Positions 1-8,846 of a stretch of 64,000 nucleotides of DNA are shown one piece after another. Each line of letters starts with the position of its first letter. Position 1 is the stretch's first letter. Source of the DNA: Panacagrimonas sp052389915. Its GTDB lineage: Bacteria > Pseudomonadota > Gammaproteobacteria > Nevskiales > Nevskiaceae. The stretch is from positions 1-64,000 of the forward strand of contig JBQTHL010000078.1 of the NCBI GenBank assembly GCA_052389915.1, in the 5' to 3' direction. The translations under genes and the position numbers were made by a program. Below the pieces are notes generated by a model. That model had not been told where the DNA came from and ran no database searches. It saw only the letters and a program-made list of their open reading frames with translations.

Positions 1-2
1 AG

Positions 3-1061
3 GGACTTGCCCTGCGCGTGCAACCCAGCGGCGCCCGCACCTGGGTTCTGCGCGGCCTGGCCGCTGATCCAGGTCAGCGTCATTCGCTCGGCGACGCCGG
101 TTCACTGACGGTAGACGACGCTCGGCGCATCGCACACGCGATCCTGTCCGGGAGCCGACCTCCGCCGTCTGTTGTTCGCCGCCAGCATGCCCTCACCTTC
201 AGGAAATTCGTCCGCGCATATCTCGAACGCCGGGTGCCACATTGGAAGCCATCAACCACGGTGGCGAATCGGAAGTACCTCAGGAACACGCTCCTGCCCG
301 CCTTCGGCCGTCTGCCTCTCGGAGAAGTCCGCGCGGTGACCGTGCAGCGCTGGTTCCATCGCTACGGCGAGACGTCGCCCGGTGGCGCGAACCGAGCCTT
401 GGCCGTGCTACGAGATATCATCAATAGGGCCGTCGAGTGGGGAGCGCTTCCTCCCACCCATCCGAATCCCTGCAAGGGCATCAAGCGCCATCGCAGACCG
501 CCAAGAGGACGACTGCTGAACCCGGAAGCCATCGCGCGGCTCTGGTCAGCGCTGGAAGCCGAGCCGACTGAGCATCGGACTTCTGTGGACGCGATCCGGC
601 TACTGATGCTCACCGGCTGCCGACTGCGAGAAGTCTTGGACCTACGTTGGGAAGACATCGGTCCGTCCTCGCTATTTCTTCGCGACGCCAAAGCCGGACC
701 GCGGCAGGTGGAGTTGGCGCCGGGCGCCATCGAGATCCTTCGCTTGCGACGCCTCAGCACGACCAGCGCTTGGGTCTTTCCAGCACGAGGATCGGTTGAC
801 CGTCCGTTATCGCGACCGGTCACTGTTTGGATGCGGTTGAGAGCCGCCGCGGGGCTTCCTACTGACGCGCGCTTGCACGACCTACGACACACCTTCGCGT
901 CCGTTGCATTGATGAGCGGAGAAACGATGCGCGCCACGGGTGAGTTGCTCGGCCACAGGAATCAGCAGTCCATAGCCCGGTACGCTCACATGCGTTCGGA
1001 ATATCTTCACGAGGCGGCTGAAGCGGTCTCCGCTCGCATCGCCTCCATGATGGGCGAATAA
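3..1061 (+). CDS. Tyrosine recombinase (phage-type integrase), 5' end outside the window
   Basis: Site-specific recombinase of the phage integrase family, which would insert and excise the island that follows. The frame is open from the first bases (GLALRVQPSGARTWVLR, the usual integrase N-terminal strand region), so a short N-terminal part lies outside the window; a GTG at 18 is internal. A SAM-like core-binding domain (WKPSTTVANRKYLRNTL) precedes the catalytic domain with the first Arg in TGCRLREVLDLRW, a Lys in DAKAG, HDLRHTFAS (HxxR), LLGHRNQQSIARYAH with the second His and the nucleophile Tyr. The catalytic set looks complete. It sits at the left edge of a defence island whose right edge interrupts another gene near 14.7 kb, so it is probably the island's own integrase; the left attachment site is outside the window. 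Confidence 0.93.
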   Translation, partial: GLALRVQPSGARTWVLRGLAADPGQRHSLGDAGSLTVDDARRIAHAILSGSRPPPSVVRRQHALTFRKFVRAYLERRVPHWKPSTTVANRKYLRNTLLPAFGRLPLGEVRAVTVQRWFHRYGETSPGGANRALAVLRDIINRAVEWGALPPTHPNPCKGIKRHRRPPRGRLLNPEAIARLWSALEAEPTEHRTSVDAIRLLMLTGCRLREVLDLRWEDIGPSSLFLRDAKAGPRQVELAPGAIEILRLRRLSTTSAWVFPARGSVDRPLSRPVTVWMRLRAAAGLPTDARLHDLRHTFASVALMSGETMRATGELLGHRNQQSIARYAHMRSEYLHEAAEAVSARIASMMGE

Positions 1062-1144
1062 CCCCATGTCCGGCTCTGACATTGCGGAGACATCCCATCC
1101 ACGCCTGCGGCGGCGGCTTGATCGCGGGATCGTGCGTCATTGAC

Positions 1145-1156
1145 TGACGTACGTCA
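1145..1156. promoter_or_regulatory. 12-bp perfect palindrome, possible autoregulatory operator
   Basis: TGACGTACGTCA is its own reverse complement and lies 20 bases before the small ORF at 1176. A TTGACT hexamer (1140-1145) abuts it, so a bound repressor would cover a -35 region; no convincing -10 is present at 17 bp. HTH antitoxins such as the one encoded just downstream usually bind palindromes in their own promoter. The link is inference from position and symmetry. Confidence 0.4.
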
Positions 1157-1175
1157 TTGGCCCACCATAGTTCTT

Positions 1176-1277
1176 ATGAACTTCCAGGAGCTGCTGGCTT
1201 ACGCAAAGTCCGAGGCTGACGACCTATCGCCGGCCCAGAAGAGACAACTCTGTTTGATGGTGGAGAGCTGGTCATGA
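1176..1277 (+). CDS. 33-residue ORF translationally coupled to the HTH regulator
   Basis: ATG at 1176 opens a frame of 33 codons ending in TGA, which overlaps the ATG of the next gene in an ATGA junction (1274-1277). The peptide (MNFQELLAYAKSEADDL...) is charged and probably helical, with no recognisable domain. HigA/NadS-type antitoxins are normally preceded by a ~100-residue RelE-fold toxin; this ORF sits exactly where the toxin would be but is far too short. It may be a toxin remnant, a leader peptide that couples translation, or chance. No clear Shine-Dalgarno is seen ahead of its ATG. Confidence 0.35.
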   Translation: MNFQELLAYAKSEADDLSPAQKRQLCLMVESWS

Positions 1278-1570
1278 AAAAGGCGCCATTCAACCAACTG
1301 CTCCAAAGCGTGCAGCAGGCCGACGAGATCGTGCGCGGCGAGCGCCAGCCGTCTCGCGAATTCTTCGTCGACGCGGCCAAGGTCAAGGAAGTCCGAGCAG
1401 TCACTAAGCTGAGCCAAGCGAAATTCGCCGCAGTTCTCCAAGTAGACGTAGGAACGCTACGGAATTGGGAGCAAGGCCGTCGCAGCCCGACCGGCCCGGC
1501 GAAAGCGCTCCTTCGTGCTATCCAAGCCGATCCGACAAATGTGCTGCGCGCCTTGCGGGCAGCGGCCTGA
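1274..1570 (+). CDS. HTH (XRE) antitoxin-like regulator, HigA/NadS type
   Basis: A 98-residue protein starting MKKAPFNQLLQSVQQADEI with a C-terminal XRE helix-turn-helix (LSQAKFAAVLQVDVGTLRNW, then EQGRRSPTGPAKALL). Length, the MKK...RGE..PSR N-terminus and the GTLRNWEQGRR..P.GPA signature match the HigA/NadS antitoxin group, which binds DNA and represses its own operon. The start overlaps the preceding small ORF by ATGA, and a palindrome lies upstream. No intact toxin gene accompanies it, so it may be an orphan antitoxin or a regulator of the defence operon that begins 200 bp downstream. Confidence 0.85.
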   Translation: MKKAPFNQLLQSVQQADEIVRGERQPSREFFVDAAKVKEVRAVTKLSQAKFAAVLQVDVGTLRNWEQGRRSPTGPAKALLRAIQADPTNVLRALRAAA

Positions 1571-1771
1571 GCACGGCACCAACGTACGGCGGTGGACGCG
1601 GGATCGATGGGTTCGTCGGTCGTCGTGACCGCAATGCCCGTCGTCCTCAACGGGTAGGCGGAGCAAAACATCGGGCACGAGGATTTGGTGAAAAGGAACG
1701 TGATCAAAGCTCCTCAGAACTGAGCTGCGACGCGCAGGCAACGAGCAGGGCGCGATAGAAAGGGGACGGCG

Positions 1772-4700
1772 TTGAACCTGATCGACAACATCAACTCGTT
1801 GCTGGGCAACGACCTGAAGAGCACGCTGAAGCCCGGCGCGAAGCTGCAGATCGCCGCCTCGTGCTTCTCGATGTATGCCTACGTCGCGTTGAAGAAAGAG
1901 CTGGAGACGATCGGGTCGCTGGAGTTCATCTTCACCTCGCCCACGTTCGTGCCGGACCAGGTCGCTGACAAACTCAAGAAGGAACAGCGCGAGTTCCACA
2001 TTCCCAAGGCCGAGCGCGAGCGCAGCCTGTACGGCAGCGAGTTCGAGATCCAGCTCCGTAACAAGCTGACCCAGCGAGCCATCGCGCGGGAATGCGCGGA
2101 CTGGATCCGCCGTAAGGCCTCATTCCGGTCCAACAAAGCACAGGCTCCAATGCAGCCGTTCGCCGGCGTTCGCGCCTCGGGCGGCGACACGGTCTACATG
2201 CCCATCCAGGGCTTCACCGCAGTCGATCTCGGCTACGAGAAAGGCAACGCGGTCTCGAACATCGTCACCCGGTTCAGCGAGCCCACGCACACGGGGATGT
2301 TCCTAAACCTGTTCGAGCAAATCTGGAACAGCCCGGACACGCTGGAAGACGTGACGACACGGCTCTGCGATCACATCGCGTCCGTGTACCAGGAGAATCC
2401 CCCAGAGCGCATCTACTTCCTGATGCTCTACAACATCTTTCGGGAGTTTTTGGAGGACATCAACGAGGACGTGCTGCCCAACGACCGAACGGGGTATCAG
2501 GACACCCTGATCTGGCAAAAGCTCTTCAACTTCCAGCGCGACGCGGCCACCGGCCTGATCAACAAGCTGGAGACCTACAACGGCTGCATCCTGGCCGACA
2601 GCGTTGGCCTCGGCAAAACCTTCACTGCGCTCGCGGTCATCAAGTACTACGAACTGCGAAATAAGTCCGTGCTCGTGCTCTGCCCCAAGAAGCTGGCCGA
2701 CAACTGGCTGACCTACCAGGGCAACCTCAAGACCAACATCCTGTTCAAGGACCGTTTCAGCTACGACGTGCTTTGCCACACCGACCTGAGCCGCACCCGC
2801 GGCGAGTCGCTAGGCATCGCGCTGGATCGCGTGAACTGGGGTAACTACGACCTGGTCGTGATCGACGAGTCGCACAACTTCCGCAACAACGACATCTACA
2901 AGGACAAAGAGACGCGCTACCAGCGCCTGATGAATCAGGTGATCCGGCAAGGCGTGAAGACCAAGGTTCTGATGCTGTCGGCTACCCCGGTCAATAACCG
3001 TTTCAACGACCTGAAGAACCAGCTGGCGCTCGCCTATGAGGGCGACAGCGAAACGCTCAGCGGCCAGCTGCGCACCAGCAAGGACATCGAGAGCATCTTT
3101 CGCAGGGCGCAGGCCGCGTTCAACGCCTGGTCGGTGCTGCCGGTGGAAAAGCGCACCGCTACGGCCATCCTCTCCGCGCTTGATTTCGATTTCTTCGAGC
3201 TGCTGGATAGTGTCACCATCGCCCGCTCGCGCAAGCACATCGAGACGTTCTACGACACTTCCGAGATCGGTTCCTTCCCCGAGCGCCGCAAGCCCCTCTC
3301 CTTTCACTGCCCGTTGACCACGCGCAGCGATGTCATCGGCTTCAACGATATTTTTGATCAGCTGTCGCTGCTGAAGCTCGCCGTCTATGCGCCCATCAGC
3401 TACATCCTTCCCAGCCGACTGAAGAAGTACGAGGAACTGTACGACACCGAGGTCGAGAGCGGCGGCGGCAAGCTCAAGCAGGCCGACCGCGAGAAGAGCT
3501 TGCAGGCGCTCATGACCACCAACCTGCTCAAGCGCCTGGAAAGCTCGGTCGAAGCCTTCCGGCTCACGCTGAAGAGCCTGCGACAAAGCCATACCAGCGC
3601 CTTGGAAAAGATCGCGGACTGGCGCGAACGCGGCGTACCCAGCACTTTTGCCGACACTTCCGCCGCGTTCGAGGACGTCTCGGAGGATGACGACGAGCTA
3701 CCGCTGCCCGGCGACGCCACCATCGGCAAGAAAATCCAGATCAACCTGGACGACATGGATGTACCGAGCTGGGAGCAGGATCTTCAGGCCGACCTGGTCT
3801 TCATCAGCGAGCTGCTGCGCGAGATGGAAAAGGTGACGCCGGCCGACGACGCCAAGCTCCAGCACCTCAAGACGCAGATCACCAGCAAGCTCACCTCGCC
3901 GATCAACCCCGGCAACCGCAAGCTGCTGGTCTTCACCGCCTTTGCCGACACCGCCAACTACCTCTACAACAACCTCGCGGAGTCCCTGCTCAAAGCGCAC
4001 AAGGTCCACACCGGCAAGGTCACGGGCTCGGACGCGCCCAAGTCCACGCTCGGCACCATGCCGGGCAGTCGGCAGACCTATGACTTCCAGGGCCTGCTCA
4101 CGCTGTTCTCGCCGCGTTCCAAGGAAAAGGCGCTGGTCTACCCCAACGAACCGCGCGAGCTGGACATCCTCATCGGCACGGACTGCATCTCGGAAGGCCA
4201 GAACCTGCAGGACTGCGACTACCTCATCAACTACGACATCCACTGGAACCCCGTCCGGATCATCCAGCGCTTCGGCCGCATCGACCGCATCGGCTCGCAG
4301 AACGCCAGCATCCAGCTGGTCAATTACTGGCCGGACATCAGCCTGGACGAGTACATCAACCTCAAGGAGCGGGTCGAGAACCGCATGATGATCGCGGACG
4401 TCACCGCCACCGGCGATGACAACGTGCTCAACGCCCAGGCCAACGACGTGGCCTACCGCAAGGAACAGCTGCGCCGTCTGCAGGAAGAAGTCATCGAGAT
4501 GGAAGAGCTGAGGACCGGCGTGTCGATCACCGACCTCGGCCTCAACGACTTCCGCATGGACCTGCTCAACTACATCAAGACGCACGGCGATCTGAGCAAT
4601 ATCCCAAACGGATTGCATGCGGTGGTTCCCGCCCGTCCGGAAGTGGGCCTGCATCCTGGCGTGATCTTCACGCTGCGAAACCGCAATCCGGCCGTCAACG

Positions 4701-5062
4701 TCAACCAGCAAAACCGCCTGCACCCGTTCTACCTGGTCTACATCGGCAACGATGGCGGCATCGTCACCGACCACACCCAAGCCAAACGCCTGCTGGATCT
4801 GGCGCGCACTGCTTGTCGTGGTTGTCACGAGCCGGTGCGTGCGGCCTATCTGGCGTTCAACGAGGCGACGCAAGACGGCAAGCAGATGAAGGCCTACTCC
4901 GACCTGCTCGACCAGGCGATCAAGACCATGATCGACGTGAAAGAGGAGAAGGACCTGGACAGCCTATTCACGCCCGGCAAGACCACGGCCTTGACCGGCA
5001 CCATCTCTGGCCTGGATGACTTCGAGCTGATCACCTTCATCGTGGTGCAAGCCGTCGCATGA
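1772..5062 (+). CDS. SNF2-family helicase with PLD-like N-terminal region
   Basis: A 1096-residue superfamily-2 helicase/translocase. Motif I is ADSVGLGKT (275-283), motif II DESH (365-368), motif III SATP (403-406), and the C-terminal helicase lobe ends with TDCISEGQNLQDCDY...QRFGRIDRIGS. About 270 residues precede the helicase; their start (MNLIDNINSLLG...LKPGAKLQIAASCFSMYAYVALKKEL) resembles the phospholipase-D-like fold, but I see no HKD catalytic motif, so nuclease activity is doubtful. The start is TTG with a GGGGA-type ribosome site. It overlaps the DUF4391 gene by ATGA and heads a five-gene coupled operon with a methyltransferase. Helicases of this type recur beside DUF4391 and type III-like Mod/Res genes and are thought to act in anti-phage restriction; the biochemical role here is inferred. 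Confidence 0.9.
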   Translation: MNLIDNINSLLGNDLKSTLKPGAKLQIAASCFSMYAYVALKKELETIGSLEFIFTSPTFVPDQVADKLKKEQREFHIPKAERERSLYGSEFEIQLRNKLTQRAIARECADWIRRKASFRSNKAQAPMQPFAGVRASGGDTVYMPIQGFTAVDLGYEKGNAVSNIVTRFSEPTHTGMFLNLFEQIWNSPDTLEDVTTRLCDHIASVYQENPPERIYFLMLYNIFREFLEDINEDVLPNDRTGYQDTLIWQKLFNFQRDAATGLINKLETYNGCILADSVGLGKTFTALAVIKYYELRNKSVLVLCPKKLADNWLTYQGNLKTNILFKDRFSYDVLCHTDLSRTRGESLGIALDRVNWGNYDLVVIDESHNFRNNDIYKDKETRYQRLMNQVIRQGVKTKVLMLSATPVNNRFNDLKNQLALAYEGDSETLSGQLRTSKDIESIFRRAQAAFNAWSVLPVEKRTATAILSALDFDFFELLDSVTIARSRKHIETFYDTSEIGSFPERRKPLSFHCPLTTRSDVIGFNDIFDQLSLLKLAVYAPISYILPSRLKKYEELYDTEVESGGGKLKQADREKSLQALMTTNLLKRLESSVEAFRLTLKSLRQSHTSALEKIADWRERGVPSTFADTSAAFEDVSEDDDELPLPGDATIGKKIQINLDDMDVPSWEQDLQADLVFISELLREMEKVTPADDAKLQHLKTQITSKLTSPINPGNRKLLVFTAFADTANYLYNNLAESLLKAHKVHTGKVTGSDAPKSTLGTMPGSRQTYDFQGLLTLFSPRSKEKALVYPNEPRELDILIGTDCISEGQNLQDCDYLINYDIHWNPVRIIQRFGRIDRIGSQNASIQLVNYWPDISLDEYINLKERVENRMMIADVTATGDDNVLNAQANDVAYRKEQLRRLQEEVIEMEELRTGVSITDLGLNDFRMDLLNYIKTHGDLSNIPNGLHAVVPARPEVGLHPGVIFTLRNRNPAVNVNQQNRLHPFYLVYIGNDGGIVTDHTQAKRLLDLARTACRGCHEPVRAAYLAFNEATQDGKQMKAYSDLLDQAIKTMIDVKEEKDLDSLFTPGKTTALTGTISGLDDFELITFIVVQAVA

Positions 5063-5724
5063 TCGGCGCGCCGTACAGTTACCCGGCCAAGGCCGCCTTC
5101 GGCCGGGTCATCCCCAAGAACCGCATCTACGAGCACGGCCATCTCGGCAAGGCCTTGCGCGAGCGCTTCGTGGCACAGGTGGACCGCATTACCTGGGCCT
5201 ACAAGCTGGCTCCGGAAACAACCAACCTGCCTGAGCGCGGGGGCGTGCAGGAAATTCAGATCATCGAGCTGCACCAGCGCAGCAAGGACCTGGATACGCC
5301 GGTCCTTCTTGCGATCGACAAGGTGATTCCCAAGCCCATCTTGTTCCATCTGCGCTATGGAGATCGGGTTCGCATGGCCGCCGCCCACAAGCGGCCGAGC
5401 GAGGCGGATGGCAGCAAATGGGTCATCGGCGAGCACTATCTCGGGGACTGGTACCCTGAGACCACTGATCGACAGGCGCTGCCAATTGCCCTCGATCTCC
5501 AGGGGCTTTACGAGCAATTGCTCCGGGGTCTGCTGCCGCAGCAAGCGCGACCGGGCGAGAGCATCGCCGCGCATCTGGAACGGGTCGAAGCGATCCGCCG
5601 ACATGAGCGCGAACGGGCCAAGCTGGATGGCCAGCTCCAGCGGGAAAGGCAGTTCAACCGCAAGGTCGCGCTCAATGCGCAGCTACGCACCGTCAACCAA
5701 CAAATCGAGGCCCTGACCGCCTGA
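5059..5724 (+). CDS. DUF4391 domain protein
   Basis: A 221-residue protein matching the DUF4391 family by its N-terminal core (PAKAAFGRVIPKNRIYEHG, ITWAYKLAPETTNLP, GVQEIQIIELHQRSKDLD, LLAIDKVIPKPILFHL) and a charged coiled-coil-like C-terminus (about 170-215). The family has no established enzymatic function; it is found almost always between an SNF2-type helicase and a type III-like methyltransferase, exactly as here. The gene overlaps the helicase gene by ATGA (5059-5062) and is followed 33 bp later by the methyltransferase start, so it is probably a stoichiometric subunit of the same restriction complex. Confidence 0.85.
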   Translation: MIGAPYSYPAKAAFGRVIPKNRIYEHGHLGKALRERFVAQVDRITWAYKLAPETTNLPERGGVQEIQIIELHQRSKDLDTPVLLAIDKVIPKPILFHLRYGDRVRMAAAHKRPSEADGSKWVIGEHYLGDWYPETTDRQALPIALDLQGLYEQLLRGLLPQQARPGESIAAHLERVEAIRRHERERAKLDGQLQRERQFNRKVALNAQLRTVNQQIEALTA

Positions 5725-5757
5725 CGGCGGATCAAGGTCATGAACTCGGGAAGCACG

Positions 5758-7644
5758 ATGGATAAGCTGAAGATGCACTCGCCGGACCTGACGCAGGACA
5801 ACATCTCGCGCATTCGCGATCTGTTTCCGGGATGCGTGACAGAAGCCGCCGACAAGAACGGAAAGCTGCGGCTGGCGGTGAACTTCGACCAGTTGCGGCA
5901 GGAACTCAGCGATCAAGTAGTTGATGGCCCCCAGGAGCGTTACCAGCTTGAATGGCCGGGCAAGCGAGAGGCATTGCTTGCGTCGAACGCTCCCATCGCC
6001 AAGACGTTCCGTCCCTGTCGGAGCGAAAGCGCCGCCTTCGATTCGACGAGGAACCTCTTTATCGAAGGCGACAATCTGGAAGTACTGAAGCTGCTTCAAG
6101 AGACGTATCTGAATGAGGTGAAGCTTATCTTCATCGACCCTCCCTACAACACGGGAAGGGACTTCATCTACGACGATGACTTTAAGCGTGAGGCTAAGGA
6201 CTACCTGAAGGAGTCACGGCAAGAGGATGGGGAAGGGCGCTTGCTCGTTGCCAATCCAATCTCGAACGGCCGCTTCCACTCCGATTGGCTCTCGATGCTG
6301 TACCCGCGGCTCCGGCTTGCCCGCACGCTGCTCCGCGAAGATGGTGTCATCTTCATCTCGATAGATGATCACGAGGCTGACAATCTTAAAAAAATTTGTG
6401 ATGAGGTGTTCGGCGGCGAGAATTTCGTAGCGCAGCTCATCTGGCAAAAGAACTACGCCCCCAAAAACACGGCTGACTGGTTCTCCGAGGACCATGACTA
6501 CATTCTCGTTTACGCGAGAAGCAAGGCGAAATGGAGGCCTTACAAGCTGGACCGCACTGAGGACATGGAAGCTCGTTACAAGAACCCGGACAACGATCTG
6601 CGGGGGCCGTGGAAGCCAGCTGATATGTCGGCTCGGAACAGGTATGACGCGGGTGTGTACAAGGTCATTTGCCCGTCAGGGCGTGTTCTCGACGGGCCGC
6701 CCAAGGGACGTTACTGGGGCATTGACGAGGAAAAATTCAAAGCTCTCGATGCTGACGGACGTATCTGGTGGGGCGAGGATGGCAACAACATCCCGGCCGT
6801 GAAGAAGTTCCTGAGCGAGGTATCGAGCGGGAAGACGCCGCAGACACTTTGGTTCTACAAAGACGTCGGTCACACTCAGGACGCGAAGAAAACCCTTCTT
6901 AAGTACGTTCCCTTTCAGCACACCGAGAACGTACTGAATTCGGTAAAGCCTGTTGAGCTGCTGCAACGGATTCTGCAACTGTCTAGTCGTGCCGACGAAG
7001 ATTTCATCGTCCTTGATTTCTTTAGCGGCAGTGCATCGACCGCCCACGCGGTGCTGAAGCAAAACCAGGAAGACGGGGGGCGGCGTCGGTTCATCGCAGC
7101 GCAGATTGCTGAGCCCTTGCCGAAGCCTGAGGCTGGGATGCGGACGATATTCGAGATGGGCCTGACCCGGATTCGTAACGTAGCCAAAGAAATTCAGGAC
7201 GCGCAGGACGAAGACGGGGCGGAACGCACTAATGTGGATACCGGCTTTCGAGTGCTGAAAGTCGACAGCTCCAACATGGCGGACGTGTACTACTCGCCGG
7301 ATGCCGTGATGCAAGACCTGCTCGCCGAGCACGTCGACAACATCCGCTACGACCGCACACCGGAAGACCTGCTGTTCCAGGTGCTACTCGACTGGGGCGT
7401 CGATCTGTCGCTGCCGATCCGGCAGGAGACCATCGCCGGCAAGACGGTGTTTTTCGTCGACGACACCGCGCTTGCTGCCTGCTTCGACCCTGGCGTGGAC
7501 GAGGCCTTCGTCAAGACGTTGGCCGGCCACAAGCCGCTGCGCGTGGTATTCCGCGACTCAGGGTTTACCAGCGACAGCGTGAAGATCAACGTGGAGCAGC
7601 TGTTCAAGCTGCTTTCGCCCGCAACAGAGGTCAAGACGCTATGA
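5758..7644 (+). CDS. mod: Site-specific DNA adenine methyltransferase, type III Mod-like
   Basis: Would transfer a methyl group from SAM to adenine-N6 in a short recognition sequence, protecting host DNA. Motif IV DPPY (127-130) precedes the SAM motif FFSGSAS (421-427), the beta-class order of type III Mod proteins. Length (628 residues) is normal. I chose ATG 5758 (MDKLKMHSPDLTQDN, the family N-terminus) with GGGAAG upstream; an in-frame ATG at 5740 would add six residues. The middle of the gene (about 6150-7000, the target-recognition part) is visibly more A+T-rich than the flanks, as expected for exchange of recognition domains. The next gene overlaps by ATGA. Confidence 0.93.
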   Translation: MDKLKMHSPDLTQDNISRIRDLFPGCVTEAADKNGKLRLAVNFDQLRQELSDQVVDGPQERYQLEWPGKREALLASNAPIAKTFRPCRSESAAFDSTRNLFIEGDNLEVLKLLQETYLNEVKLIFIDPPYNTGRDFIYDDDFKREAKDYLKESRQEDGEGRLLVANPISNGRFHSDWLSMLYPRLRLARTLLREDGVIFISIDDHEADNLKKICDEVFGGENFVAQLIWQKNYAPKNTADWFSEDHDYILVYARSKAKWRPYKLDRTEDMEARYKNPDNDLRGPWKPADMSARNRYDAGVYKVICPSGRVLDGPPKGRYWGIDEEKFKALDADGRIWWGEDGNNIPAVKKFLSEVSSGKTPQTLWFYKDVGHTQDAKKTLLKYVPFQHTENVLNSVKPVELLQRILQLSSRADEDFIVLDFFSGSASTAHAVLKQNQEDGGRRRFIAAQIAEPLPKPEAGMRTIFEMGLTRIRNVAKEIQDAQDEDGAERTNVDTGFRVLKVDSSNMADVYYSPDAVMQDLLAEHVDNIRYDRTPEDLLFQVLLDWGVDLSLPIRQETIAGKTVFFVDDTALAACFDPGVDEAFVKTLAGHKPLRVVFRDSGFTSDSVKINVEQLFKLLSPATEVKTL

Positions 7645-8846
7645 GCAGTTCCTTGTTTCTCAATCGAGTTGTGCTGCGCAACTACAAGAGCATCGGCAAT
7701 TGCGACGTTCATTTGCAGCCGTTGACTTACCTTGTGGGCCCAAATGGCTCTGGCAAAAGTAATTTTTTGGATGCGCTGCATTTCGTGCGGGATGCGTTGT
7801 CCAGCTCGCTCGACAACGCATTGAATGAGCGCAGTGGGCTGAGCGAAGTCCGCCGCCGCTCGTCTGGGCATCCGAATCACTTCGGGGTCCGCCTGGAGTT
7901 CCAGCTCAAGACAGGGCAGAAAGGTCACTATGCCTTCTACATCGGCTCGCTTCCGTCCAGAGGCTATGAAGTGCAGACGGAAGAATGTGTGTTGGAGGGT
8001 GTCGGTCGGGGGCCGTATTTCCGCATCGAGCGCGGTCAGGTCAAGGGCAGTAGTGAGGCAACGTTTCCTGCAATCACCGCCGACCGCCTTGCCCTGGTGG
8101 CAGCGTCGGGGCTCACTGCGTTTCGCCCGGTGTTCGACGCGCTGACAGGGATGGGGTTTTACAACCTCAACCCCAAGGTGATGCGAGAACTGCAGAAACC
8201 GCAGGACGGCCGTCTGCTCAAGCCTTTTGGCGAGAATATCGCCAGCGTCATAGGGCACCTGGAGCGCGTTGCGCCGGAGCAACTGGCAACGGTGCAGGAA
8301 TATCTGCAAACCGTCGTGCCGATGGTGCATGGACTGAAGCGCGTCCCAATTGGGCACATGGAAACGCTTGAGTTCCGGCAGGATATGGCCGGCTCGAAGC
8401 ATCCGTGGCGATTTTCGGCGCAGAACATGTCGGACGGAACCTTGCGGGCTTTGGGCGTGTTGGCCGCTCTGTTTCAGAGCAACACGGATTTTGCTCCGAC
8501 GGTGGTGGGCATCGAGGAACCCGAAACGGCCTTGCACCCGGCGGCGAGTGCGGCACTGCGGGAAGCGCTGGCTAGGGCCTCTGAGAAAACCCAGATCATC
8601 GTCACCAGTCATAGCCCGGACTTGCTGGACGACCCCTCAATTTCTGAGCAATCGCTACTGGCGGTGGTTTCAGAGGGCGGCAACACACAGATCGCACCGC
8701 TCGACGACGGGGCCAGAAAGGCGATGCGGGATCACCTGTTTTCAGCAGGCGAGCTGCTCAGGCTCAATCAGCTTGCCCCCGATCCAACGGTGCTGGCTCA
8801 GCAGGCCACTGTGCAAGCTGATTTGTTTGATGGAGCGTTGGAATGA
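7641..8846 (+). CDS. AAA-family ATPase (AAA_21/OLD-like), partner of DUF4276
   Basis: A 401-residue SMC/RecF-type ATPase. N-terminal FLNRVVLRNYKSIGN is followed by Walker A GPNGSGKS (33-40), a Walker B region GIEEPETALHP (290-300) and a TSHSPDLLD histidine switch (322-330). Such ATPases pair with TOPRIM-type nucleases, either fused (OLD) or as separate genes. Here the following gene, overlapping by ATGA, is DUF4276, so the two probably form a split OLD-like ATPase-nuclease. Their position between mod and res, with overlapping start and stop codons, suggests they are co-produced with the restriction complex rather than being an independent insertion. Confidence 0.9.
   Translation: MSSSLFLNRVVLRNYKSIGNCDVHLQPLTYLVGPNGSGKSNFLDALHFVRDALSSSLDNALNERSGLSEVRRRSSGHPNHFGVRLEFQLKTGQKGHYAFYIGSLPSRGYEVQTEECVLEGVGRGPYFRIERGQVKGSSEATFPAITADRLALVAASGLTAFRPVFDALTGMGFYNLNPKVMRELQKPQDGRLLKPFGENIASVIGHLERVAPEQLATVQEYLQTVVPMVHGLKRVPIGHMETLEFRQDMAGSKHPWRFSAQNMSDGTLRALGVLAALFQSNTDFAPTVVGIEEPETALHPAASAALREALARASEKTQIIVTSHSPDLLDDPSISEQSLLAVVSEGGNTQIAPLDDGARKAMRDHLFSAGELLRLNQLAPDPTVLAQQATVQADLFDGALE

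Noticed and set aside
3698..4873. 391-codon frame antisense to the SNF2 helicase
   Set aside because: No recognisable domain, and it lies entirely opposite conserved helicase motifs.
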